Assembly (NCBI GenBank): GCA_029204045.2
Contig: CM055077.1
Location: 17,126,584-17,190,583, forward strand
Direction of reading: 5' to 3'
DNA from: Tillandsia leiboldiana
Lineage: Eukaryota > Streptophyta > Magnoliopsida > Poales > Bromeliaceae
DNA length: 64,000 nt
Part shown: piece after piece, positions 36,408-46,644 of the stretch
Layout: each line of letters starts with the position of its first letter
Position numbering within the stretch: position 1 is the stretch's first letter
Translations under genes and position numbers: made by a program
Notes under the pieces: model-generated
Told to the model about the DNA's origin: nothing
The model's database searches: none
The model's input: the letters and a program-made list of their open reading frames with translations, nothing else

Positions 36408-36629
36408 CTGGAAATGAATCTATCGCTACATGTCTCAATGCAATGCTGGAAGTAAATTCTCAGTCTCTCTCACGGGAGGCCTGGAAACTACGAACGTCTG
36501 CGCCCCCTACAGCCCTTATCAAACAAGAACATGCTGTAGGCTTAGGCGCCCATAGTTTCCGCCCCCGCACTGGGACTGCTAGAACTCTACAAGACACTAG
36601 AAGGCCACCTCAATCCCTTCTAGTAACCA

Positions 36630-37012
36630 CCTGGTGACTCGGCCAGGGCATAACCATCTATCTGGTAACTCAGCCAGTGGTATCTACACATCTGGTAACT
36701 CAGCCAGTGATTTATACCCATCTGGTAACTCTGCCAGTGGTATCTACTCATCTGGTAACTCAGCCAGTGATTTACACCCATCTGGTAACTCTGCCAGTGG
36801 TATCTACTCATCTGGTAACTCAGCCAGTGATTTCTACTCATCTGGTAACTCAGCCAGTGATTTATACCCATCTGGTAACTCTGCCAGTGGTATCTACTCA
36901 TCTGGTAACTCAGCCAGTGATTTCTACTCATCTGGTAACTCAGCCAGTGATTTATACCCATCTGGTAACTCTGCCAGTGGTATCTACTCATCTGGTAACT
37001 CAGCCAGTGACA
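36630..37012. repeat. 30-bp minisatellite in the solo LTR
   Basis: Same 30-base unit as at 10949, with a different order of unit variants (alternating TTTATACCCAT, GGTATCTACTCAT and TTTCTACTCAT). The array was reshuffled relative to the full-length copy. Confidence 0.93.
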
Positions 37013-37669
37013 ACTCGTATACTCTAACAATGCGACTAACACTCGTGTCCAAGTCGGAAACGACAACCCTCGACTTGCACGACTGTTCCGCAAATACCTG
37101 ATAGTAAGGATACGATACCTTTGCATTCGGAAGCATAAAAGGGCATTCCGTAGTTCATTGGGAGAAACCAACCCACCTGCGATCCATCCGCGAAACCGTG
37201 CGCCAAACGGAGGTCCCGATGCGATCCCGCAGCTCCACGCGGCAAAACACGCGCCACCGGCCACGTGAGAAGCTAACCGTATGCCACAACTGCGAGACAA
37301 GAAGAGGGACCGGGATCAGAAAACATGCGGCTAAAACCGCGCTCACAAAGGGCAAAAGAAACCCAAACCGGCGACGAGAAACGCCGCGCGTTGCGCGGAA
37401 AACCCATCGCGCAACCGCCGAGCCGCAAACAACGCGGCACAGTGCGGCCCATGGCCGTACTGCCCAAAGAAACCAACCCCACGCGGCAAAGGTCAGCCGC
37501 GTGGCCAGCAGCGCCGCGCGGCCCCAAGTCCGCCCGTGCGGCCTGCAGCAGCGCCGCGCGCCTAGCGCGCGGCCTGCAGGGCCGCGGGGCCCAAGGGCCA
37601 CCCACGCGGCCTGCAGCAGCGCCGCGCGCCTAGCGCGCGGCCTGCAGGGCCGCGGGGGCCCAAAGGCCC

Positions 37670-38395
37670 GCCCGCGGCACAGGGGCCGCCCGCGCGGCGC
37701 CCTGCAGGGCCGCGGGGGCCCAAAGGCCCGCCCGCGGCACAGGGGCCGCCCGCGCGGCGCCCTGCCATGCCGCGCGGGGCCCGCGGCACAGGGGCCGCCC
37801 GCGCGGCGCCCTGCCATGCCGCGCGGGCCCGCGGCACAGGGGCCGCCCGCGCGGCGCCCTGCCGTGCCGCGCGGGGCCCGCGGCACAGGGGCCGCCCGCG
37901 CGGCGCCCTGCACTGCCGCGCGGGGCCCGCGGCACAGGGGCCGCCCGCGCGGCGCCCTGCCATGCCGCGCGGGGCCCGCGGCACAGGGGCCGCCCGCGCG
38001 GCGCCCTGCCATGCCGCGCGGGGCCCGCGGCACAGGGGCCGCCCGCGCGGCGCCCTGCCATGCCGCGCGGGGCCCGCGGCACAGGGGCCGCCCGCGCGGC
38101 GCCCTGCCATGCCGCGCGGGGCCCGCGGCACAGGGGCCGCCCGCGCGGCGCCCTGCCATGCCGCGCGGGGCCCGCGGCACAGGGGCCGCCCGCGCGGCAC
38201 CCTGCACTGCCGCGCGGGGCCCGCGGCACAGGGGCCGCTCGCGCGGCGCCCTGCCATGCCGCGCGGGGCCCGCGGCACAGGGACCGCCCGCGCGGCGCCC
38301 TGCACTGCCGCGCGGGGCCCGCGGCACAGGGGCCGCCCGCGCGGCGCCCTGCCGTGCCGCGCGGGGCCCGCGGCACAGGGGCCGCCCGCGCGGGG
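37670..38395. repeat. 49-bp GC-rich minisatellite, about 15 units (solo LTR)
   Basis: Unit core ATGCCGCGCGGGGCCCGCGG followed by CACAGGGGCCGCCCGCGCGG. 49 is not divisible by three, so frames cycle through three different peptides. Units differ by CATG, CGTG or CACTG at the junction. Confidence 0.92.
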
Positions 38396-39755
38396 CCCGC
38401 AGTGCCGCGCGCCCAGCGCGCGGCCTGCGCACCGCGCGGGGCCCCGAAGGCCGCCCGCGCGGGGCCCGCAGTGCCGCGCGCCCAGCGCGCGGCCTGCGCA
38501 CCGCGCGGGGCCCGAAGGCCGCCCGCGCGGGGCCTGCAGTGCCGCGCGCCCAGCGCGCGGCCAGCAGTGCCGCGCGGCCCCGAGGGCACCCGCGCGGCCC
38601 GCCTGCAGTGCCGCGCGCCCAGCGCGCGGCCTGCAGTGCACCACGGCAGCAGGCCGCATGCCTCGCGGCCTGCTGCACAGGCAGGGTGGACCGGCGCCCT
38701 GCTGCTCAGATTTTTGGCAGCAGGGCGCAAGCTGCGCGCGTCGCTCCAACGCGGCTGCGCGCAGCGATGGCCCCACAGCCTCGCGCCGCCAACCCGCACG
38801 CAACACACCCAAGCAGTAAAGAAGGAAAGAATTTAAAAGAGAGGAGAGGGGAGAAGCAAAACCCACAATCAATTTAAAAACCATAAAATAAAACCGACCT
38901 CCACGAGGCTCGCCGACCTCGCTCGGCTCCACGCCCTCGCTCGGGGAAGAAAAGCTCAAGAACCCTCTCCATTTCCTCCATCTTCTTCTTCCTTCTTCTC
39001 TTTTCCTTTCCTTTCTTTCTTTCTTTCTCTTTTCCTTTTTTTTTCTTTGCTACAGAGGTGGAGGGGGGGGTTTTATAAAGCAACAGCTTTATATAAATTA
39101 ATTAACTTAATTAATTTAATTTCAAAACCCAACTCCAACTCACTTTTGGTCTTCGGGCTCTCCGCCGCTGCCCGGAACCTCCCGAGCTCCGCTGTAATTC
39201 CAAAGTACACGCGCTCACAGCTTTTTCTCTTCAAAAAGCTCAACCGTTGAGTCGGGGTGCTCAAATCAAATACCGGCTCCAAAAATGCCAGTTCCGACTC
39301 ACTTTTTGCCTCCGGGTCCTCCGCGTCAGTCCGGAACCTCCCGAACCTCGCTGTAAATCAAAAGTACGCGTGTCCACAGCTTTTTCTCCTCAAAAAGCTC
39401 GACCGTTGAGTCGGGGTGCTCAAATCAAATACCGGCTCCAAAAATGCCGGTTCCGACTCACTTTTTGCCTCCGGGTCCTCCGCGTCAGTCCGGAACCTCC
39501 CGAACCTCGCTGTAAACAGAAAATACACCTGCTCCAAGTGTTTCCCAATTTTCTGCAACCCATAGCGGTGTCGGCGCTTCCCGTACCAGTCACCTAACGC
39601 GTACAAAGCCCGAAACAAGCAGAGGCTTCCGCGGGGATCCAAATCAACCCGAACTCCTCTGTAAACACAAATGGGACACATCCCAGGCAAACTCCTCCGC
39701 ACCAGTCATCCTGCAAGGTCGGTGCGTCATCCAAAACCCGGTGTTCTACAGATGC

Positions 39756-41932
39756 AATGTGGAGAAAACAATGTTAACTCAGTGGATGGAGACAAATGCA
39801 ACCTATGAAGATGCCCGTGAACTAACTTACGTAGAATTTCCAACTAAATGGGTTTGGCATTCAACAGATAAAATATGGACAAGGCGTAAAAGAGGAAATC
39901 GAATTGGAAGACTTATTTATATCCATCCAAATGCAGGTGAACTTTATTTTCTAAGAATGCTTCTAAATAAAGTTAAAGGGCCAAGAAATTATGATGAAAT
40001 TAGAACTGTCGACGGTGTTGTCTATGAAACTTATCGAGCAGCATGTGATGCACTTGGGTTGCTTGGTAATGATACAGAATGGCGGGAAGCATTAGAGGAA
40101 GCAGCTTATTGGTCTTCTGTTGCTAATTTGAGGCAACTTTTTGTTACTTTGGTCATGTTTTGTGAGGTAGCTGACCCTATTAAATTGTGGAATGATTTTT
40201 GGGAATTGTTTGCTGATGATATTTTATATAGATTAAAGAACATACTTGGGGTTCGTGATCTTCGAATGTCTAAAGTCGACCTACAAAATTACGTTTTGTT
40301 TGAATTAGAAGTGTTGTTCAACAAAAATTGTAGTTCACTCTCACAATTTAACCTTCCAATTCCCGATCGATTGATTTTGGAGGATATGAATAATAAGTTA
40401 TTGCAAGAGGAATTGGATTATGATGCAGATACTTTGAAATGTGAGCATGCAACATTATTGATGGAATTGAATGATGAACAAAAGAATATATATAATTATG
40501 TTTTGACTTCTATTTGCGAAGAAAGAGGAGATGTGATTTTCGTATATGGTCATGGTGGAACAGGAAAAACTTTTCTATGGCAAACAATAATCTCAAAACT
40601 TCGATCAGAAGGCAAAATAGTATTAGCTGTTGCTTCATCCGGAATTGCCTCACTTTTACTTCCTGGTGGTCGTACAACACATTCAAGATTCAAGATACCC
40701 ATAAAGGTAGATGATTTCTCAACATGCGAAATTAAAAAAGGAACACAACTTGCGAAGTTACTTCAGAATACTAGCTTAATTATATGGGATGAAGCACCAA
40801 TGAACCATCGGAATTGTTTCGAAGCTTTGGATAGATCATTGAGAGATATCTTGCAATCAGATGATGGACATAATGAATACAAGTTATTTGGTGGAAAAAC
40901 TATTGTATTTGGTGGTGATTTTCGACAAATACTTCCTGTTGTTGTTGGCGGAACGAGGCAGGACATAGTTAATGCATCAATCACTAAGTCGTATATTTGG
41001 GATATTTGTAAAGTCTTTCGACTCTCAACAAATATGAGGTTGCTTAAATGCCCATCTAGCGAGTTATCGAAAGAAGATTTGACAAATTTTGCGAAATGGA
41101 TACTCGATTTAGGTGACGGTAAATTAGATGCCATTAAGTTAGAAAATGAGAAAGAGGCGACTTGGATCAAAATTCCAGATGATTTGCTAATAAAAAGTAC
41201 CGGCGATGGTATTAAAGATATTGTTTCTGCTGTATATGATGAGATTGAACAAAACTACAATGAAGCAATATACTTAAACGATAAAGCTATTATTACACCA
41301 TTGAATGAAACAGCTGATGAAATAAACAAATATGTCTTATCTTTACTGCCAAATGAAGAGAAAGTCTACATGAGTTCTGATTCAATTTGTAAGTCAACGA
41401 CAAGTGCTGATGATAATGATGTTCTCTATCCTATTGATTTTTAAATTCATTAAAGTTTAATGGTATCCCCGACCACGAACTCAAGCTCAAAATAGGTGCT
41501 CCAATAATGTTGCTACGCAATATCAACCAAAATGCAGGACTATGTAATGGGACTCGCTTAATTATTACTCAATTGGCTTCGAGAGTTATTGAGGCACAGA
41601 TATTCACTGGAAACCATGCAGGTGAAAAAGTTTATATCCCTCGCATTGTAATGCATGTGACGGAAACAAAGTGGCCTTTTACATTGAAGCGAAGGCAATT
41701 TCCGATTCGTTTATGTTATGCTATGACGATTAACAAAAGTCAAGGACAGACGTTACAAAAAGTAGGCCTTTATCTACCAAGATCAGTATTCTCACATGGA
41801 CAGCTTTATGTTGGAGTATCACGCGCCACCTCTCGGGAAGGGTTACGAATTTTAGTTGAAAATAAAGAGAAAAATTTGGCAGCATATACACAAAACATAG
41901 TTTATAGTGAAATTTTTGACGATATAAACTAA
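39756..41932 (+). pseudogene. Helitron helicase half (Pif1-like) of Rep/helicase gene
   Basis: Continues exon 2 in frame immediately after the duplicated GATGC. A Pif1-family 5'-to-3' DNA helicase, used to unwind the strand during rolling-circle transposition. Motifs: Walker A GHGGTGKT (40548-40571), SSGIASLLLPGGRTTHS (Ia), Walker B IIWDEAP (about 40777-40800), FGGDFRQILPVV (III), TINKSQGQTL (V) and QLYVGVSRATS (VI, about 41801). The T run at 41438-41442 is one T short and creates a stop in YPIDF; reading resumes one frame over as LNSLKFNGIPDHELK. Counting both missing T bases, the two halves add up to 1513 codons plus stop, the usual size for plant Helitron proteins. All motifs are intact apart from the two frameshifts. 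Confidence 0.94.
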
Positions 41933-42071
41933 TGTCAGATTACCTTCTATTATTTTAAATAGTAAGTATGAATTGTCATTATAAAAACAAAGTTCTAATT
42001 TGCGTACAAATAAAAAATTAAGTTGTAATTTTTATTTATTTATTATTTTTTGATTAACAGAACACCAGAGG

Positions 42072-43393
42072 ATGAAATTTGTGCTTTTGGACCAGTTGAC
42101 TCTGCAACAACAACGTTGTAAAATCAAAACTAGAATTGCTAGAATTTGGGAGTCAACAATACCACAGCTTAAAAATCAAGTTATGAGTCTAGAATGCCTA
42201 CTCATAGATGAAAAGGTATTTATATTTTTCTCATTATTGACATTTTACTTATATCTTCATAATTATTTTCTTACACGTTAGTTTGTTTTTTCCTTATACA
42301 GGGATATTCTATGCAAGCTACTATTCGAAAGCACGATATACAACTATTCCAGCCAATAATTTTTGAAGGAGTTGTATATTTGGTTGAAAACTTCAACGTC
42401 ATACCAAGTAGAGATAAATATAAAGTTGTCGACCGTAAATATATGATACAAATTAATAAATGGACGAGTATTGCTGAACCAACAGATAATGTGGAGTCAA
42501 TTCCAACTTATTGTTTTGAATTTTCTGATTTTGATTGTATTCGAGGCAAAAGAAACAATGACACTTGCCTTATAGGTAACATCATTTACCTTTTTATTTA
42601 ACTTATTATTATTATTATTAATTAAAGAAAATGATAATGTGTTTACCTTTATGTTGTTTAGATGTCCTTGGAAGTATTGTCGCTGTTGGATCTATCTCTC
42701 ATACATATGTTGGAAATTACCTAACTCCAATAAGAAATTTGGAGATACAAGATTCAGAGTAAGTATAAAAAATCTTTACAAGATTATTATACATTTTTTT
42801 CTTCATACATTATATAAAATTATTTGATTATTTGATTATAATGATTTACATGTTACAGGAACGATGTTTTTCCTGTGACATTATGGGACAAATTTGCTAT
42901 GGAGTTAAACAAAAACATAATTGATGAAAAACAAACTGATGGTCCAATTATAATTATTTTTGCAAGTATGAGTGTGCGGATGTACAAAGGTATGGTCAAT
43001 ATTTACATAATTTGAAATTTTATACAATTATATAATTCAATTATTATATTTCTTATAATTATCTTTAATTTGGATATGTAGAAAAACTCTACCTATCATC
43101 ATGTTCAGCGTCACAATTTTATATTAATCTTGAAATCCCAGAGGTTACAATATTTCGAAATACACTTCGAAATACACTGCAAAGGTAATTACTATTTTTT
43201 GCATACTTTCTTCTTTGTATTTTTTTAGTAGCTAACTTTATTAAATACTTATATATGCAGAGGACAAATAGTTGTTAGACCAATTCAGCATATTGAAGCA
43301 TCAAAACAACCAAGTATTAGTCCTTACGAGCAAATGTTTGCTAATCGAAAAACAATTAGAGATTTAATTACGTTAAATCCAACGGAGGCTGAG
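42072..43393 (+). CDS. RPA70-like single-strand DNA-binding protein of the Helitron, 3' truncated
   Basis: Resembles the large subunit of replication protein A, an OB-fold single-strand DNA binder carried by many plant Helitrons downstream of Rep/helicase. Six exons join with consistent phases: 42072-42215, 42302-42575, 42662-42758, 42859-42989, 43082-43184, 43261-43393. Introns are all GT...AG. Signature stretches: RIARIWES...MSLECLLIDEKGYSMQATI (first OB fold), GVVYLVENFNVIPSRDKYK, FDCIRGKRNNDTCLID-VLGSIVAVG, NDVFPVTLWDKFAMELN (second OB fold) and TLRNTLQRGQIVV. No stop or frameshift was seen over about 290 codons. After the donor at 43394 the sequence passes into a repeat (43483 on), so the C-terminus is missing or replaced. 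Start chosen at the ATG giving MKFVLLDQL; it lies 140 bases after the helicase stop. Confidence 0.85.
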
Positions 43394-43482
43394 GTGAGTT
43401 TAATATAGCTATTTTTAATTAACAGCAAATTTTATTTTATAAATTTTAAATTTTGTTATTTTGTTAGATATATATTATAAAA

Positions 43483-43703
43483 GAAAAAAATTACATTAAT
43501 TAAATAGAAATAGAATAAATTGACAACTCTTGTATTGACTATAATCTACATTAAGTGAAATTAGCGATTATTCATCAGGGCATCGAGCATAAATTACAAA
43601 AATTATGAGACTTTACATGAATGTCTGTACAGCTAACAACATAATTTTATTGCACAGAGTAGCACAACTTCAATAACTACAAAAAAGAAAAGAATTCATA
43701 TTC
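43483..43703 (+). repeat. Dispersed repeat R1, copy 1
   Basis: Begins GAAAAAAATTACATTAATTA and contains ATTGACAACTCTTGTATTG. Nearly identical to 44274-44493 and 45891-46083. It diverges after GAATTCATAT, whereas copies 2 and 3 run on for another 105 bases. Confidence 0.9.
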
Positions 43704-43805
43704 CATCACTCATTAAGTAAACCAACTGTAGGATTCTGCAAGATTATTTCCTACATTCGCATTTACATAACAAAATTTACATGCACGAATCTTGCTTAAT
43801 TCCAA

Positions 43806-44014
<209 letters not shown>

Positions 44015-44273
44015 ACAATAGTAATTGAGAATTGGAACCCCTAGTGAGGCTAAATCACAAATAAATTATTGCACAATCCTTTTTTTTAACTAATTTCCAC
44101 AAGATTTTTCCTGTATTGGCATATACAAAACAAAATTTAAATGCACAAATTTTGCTTAATTGAAACCAAAATTTATGTTTTTAAAATCTGAATTTTTTAA
44201 GAGCTGAGCAATACCAATTCAAAAAGATGTAACCCTAGGGCTAATCGTACCTTCTCCGCTTCTTGTTGAAAAA

Positions 44274-44600
44274 GAAAAAAATTACATTAATTAAATAGAA
44301 ATAGAATAAATTGACAACTCTTGTATTGACTATAATCTACAGTAAGTGAAATTAGCGATTATTCATTAGGGCATCGAGCATAAATTACAAAAATCATGAG
44401 ACTTTACATGAATGTCTGTACAGCTAACAACATAATTTTATTGCACAGAGTAGCACAACTTCAATAACTACAAAAAAGAAAAGAATTCATATCCGAACTT
44501 GTGTTTTAGATTACATGTTTGTTTTACATAGTATGATAGTCATGTGTTTTAACTCAATTAACAGACGCATAATATAATATATTAAATGATGAATAGAAAA
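44274..44600 (+). repeat. Dispersed repeat R1, copy 2
   Basis: Full-length copy including the 105-base tail that is inverted at 103-206. It is followed by an AT-rich block (44600-44730) that is the reverse complement of about 62160-62290. Confidence 0.9.
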
Positions 44601-44769
44601 ATTTATAAATTAGAAAATAAAAATAAAATACCAAAAATAAATTTAACTTTTTAATAGCATTAATTTTTAATATTATATAAAATTTAAAATTTTAGAGAAC
44701 AATAATTTTAACTTTTTAAAATTTTAGTAGCAACCTTCTCTCCTCTTCTCTCACTCTCGGATTGGGATG

Positions 44770-45047
44770 TGGGGGTATGAGATGCTTAACTTGGACTTTG
44801 ATCTTCTTAAGAAAACCTATAATATTTTAATTGAGGAAAAAAAATAAATTGTTTTTGAATTGAAGGAGATTATGGATGGTATTGCTAGATGCTATACATT
44901 GGTTAATCACCCTACCTCTGGTCCAATGGATGTAGAATCAACAGTCGAAGCGGTAATATTGGGTGATAAAGAAACAACGTCAACAACCGAGGAAGAGCCT
45001 GAAGCTCCCCCCGGTTATTATAGGATCTAATTGGGTTATATTGTTTA
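44770..45047 (+). pseudogene. Second copy of the left-end gene fragment (3' part)
   Basis: About 95% like 601-870. Encodes the end of the first block (EMLNLDFDLLKKTYNILIEE), a stop at the same place as in the left copy, then IVFELKEIMDGIARCYTL to PPGYYRI and a stop. It lacks the second internal stop of the left copy (GAA here, TAA there). The shared first stop pre-dates the duplication. The upstream part (VVAGG, ARVAIKRL) is absent: sequence before 44770 is unrelated pyrimidine-rich DNA. Confidence 0.6.
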
Positions 45048-45375
45048 TGTTTTCTATCGACTTATCCATTCCTTCACCTGCTTTGAACCAAATTCCTTTA
45101 CCTGCTTTGAACCAAACCCACTGAACCAGCCCACCTCTTTATCATGTTCTTTCTTTAAACCGAACCGACCAGCATACTTTAACCGTTCAACCGTTGCCCT
45201 ATGTTTTTTATTCTTTTAACCAATCGGCTTACCTTACCTATCGAACCGGCCTACTTTCTCTCCCTAAAGCCTTGATGTACTTGTCAGGCTAAAGCACACT
45301 CGCAAGCACCGAGTGATGTGAGACTTGCTTTGCTATCCTTAGCTGACTTTGTGGGGAGCCGCGCTCCACCCACAA

Positions 45376-45418
45376 CGGTCGTCAATCGGAGAGCCACGGT
45401 CGTCAATCGGAGAGCCAC
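45376..45418. repeat. Short tandem duplication, 20-bp unit
   Basis: CGGTCGTCAATCGGAGAGCC occurs twice in tandem. Confidence 0.9.
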
Positions 45419-45484
45419 ACTCTATCCACCATATGACTCTAGCTCAGTCGAGACTTATCTCACTCTTCCGGCTGGTGATTAGCT

Positions 45485-45670
45485 CTGATACCAACTGTGA
45501 TGCTTTGCTTCCCGTGGTGGTCACCTATGCTAGGACTACTCCAGCCCTAGCATGCTTAACCTTCTTAACCTCTTGAGCCTAACCACCGTCCAAAATGCTA
45601 TAGGCGCGTTAAGAGATTTAGTCCTATTATACCTTATATATAGGACTATTTCAAATCTTGGAGTGTCACA
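45485..45670 (-). mobile_element. Possible TRIM-like LTR remnant
   Basis: On the minus strand TTGGTATCAGAGC (45485-45497, tRNA-iMet primer-site type) lies directly beside a 172-base TG...CA block (about 45499-45670) with a TATATATAAGG motif on that strand. Its short size is typical of terminal-repeat retrotransposons in miniature. The partner LTR was not found, so this may be a fragment. Confidence 0.4.
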
Positions 45671-45890
45671 ATGGGTGATTGCTAAGTTCAAGAACTGAGC
45701 AATCATAAGATGATAATGATAAACAGGCAAGCAATGCACCATTCACCGTGTTTGAACACGAAGAATGGTTCTCCGTGTTCAAACATGGTGAATGGTTCCC
45801 CGTGTTTGAAAACGGTGAACCATTCACCGTGTTCAGCTTAAACCATCTCAGCCCCAGTCCGCCCGTGTGGCACATACGTGGTGCACGCGT

Positions 45891-46192
45891 GAAATAGAAT
45901 AAATTGACAACTCTTGTATTGACTATAATCTACAGTAAGTGAAATTAGCGATTATTCATCAGGGCATCGAGCATAAATTACAAAAATCATGAGACTTTAC
46001 ATGAATGTCTGTACAGCTAACAACATAATTTTATTGCACAGAGTAGCACAACTTCAATAACTACAAAAAAGAAAAGAATTCATATCCGAACTTGTGTTTT
46101 AGATTACATATTTATTTTACATAGTATGATAGTCATGTGTTTTAACTCAATTAACAGACGCATAATATAATATATTAAATGATGAATAGAAA
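45891..46192 (+). repeat. Dispersed repeat R1, copy 3
   Basis: Starts inside the unit (GAAATAGAATAAATTGAC) and runs through the 105-base tail. The copy is about 98% like copy 2. Confidence 0.9.
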
Positions 46193-46202
46193 AGTTAAAA
46201 CT

Positions 46203-46396
46203 TTAATAGTACCAAATAATTGGTGCTTGTAAGTTTTCTACCGTTAGATCTAACCCTTTGATTAATTCTACCCCTTATATCATACTATTCTACCAACCAC
46301 CCACTAAACCCAAGGGGGGCCCACCATCATCCTAACCGCACATTCCTATATCCAATGGTAAAAAACTCACAAGCACAAATAATTTGGTGCTTTTAC
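46203..46396. mobile_element. MITE-like element 1
   Basis: Imperfect terminal inverted repeats of about 42 bases: TAATAGTACCAAATAATTGG at the left, and the complement of TGTGCTTGTGAGTTTT-type sequence at the right. Non-coding interior of about 110 bases with CCCAAGGGGGGCCCACCATC. Related to the next element. Confidence 0.65.
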
Positions 46397-46413
46397 AAGC
46401 ATAGGAGCTCAAT

Positions 46414-46461
<48 letters not shown>
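46414..46461. repeat. (AT)n(AG)n compound microsatellite
   Basis: About nine AT units followed by about fifteen AG units with one interruption. Confidence 0.95.
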
Positions 46462-46462
<1 letters not shown>

Positions 46463-46474
46463 CTAGACTGGAAT

Positions 46475-46644
46475 ATTATTAATAGTACCAAGTCATTAGT
46501 GCTATTAAGTTTTTAACCATTGGATTAAAAAATATGTGGTTGAGATGATAGTGGGCCCCTTGGGTTTAATAGGTGGTTGGAAAAGGGGTTGATCTAAGGG
46601 TAGAAAACTTGATAACACCAATAACTTGGTACTATTAATAGTAC
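46475..46644. mobile_element. MITE-like element 2
   Basis: Terminal inverted repeats of about 28 bases (ATTAATAGTACCAAGTCATT and the complement of AATAACTTGGTACTATTAAT). The interior shares GGGCCCCTTGGGTTTA (inverted) with element 1, so both belong to one family. The fold-back LTR at 46645 inserted at its right edge. Confidence 0.7.
46640..46644. repeat. Target-site duplication AGTAC of fold-back LTR
   Basis: AGTAC precedes TGTCACG and follows GTGACA at 48166-48170. Confidence 0.92.

Larger units (their letters stand above)
35939..39750 (-). mobile_element. Solo LTR, family C, inside the Helitron gene (3812 bp)
   Basis: Edges TGTCACGCCCCGGGG and GGTGTTCTACA, same order of modules as the LTRs at 10254 and 17217, no internal region. 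TSD GATGC is perfect, so it formed by recombination between the LTRs of one inserted element. The GC-rich part is organised differently from the other copies: about fifteen 49-bp units but only about one 69-bp unit. A block near 39360-39480 repeats the CAAATACCGGCTCCAAAAATG segment, a roughly 120-base duplication absent from the others. Confidence 0.95.

Noticed and set aside
40763..41170. 135-codon minus-strand frame
   Set aside because: Shadow of the helicase domain, which has all expected motifs on the plus strand.
44039..44060. CCCCTAGTGAGG as the 3' end of the Rep/helicase Helitron
   Set aside because: CTAG is present but no GC hairpin precedes it; only the AT microsatellite does.
45485..45497. 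A tRNA gene next to the TGGTATCAGAGC motif
   Set aside because: Only the short primer-binding complement is present at each site; no cloverleaf could be drawn from the flanks.
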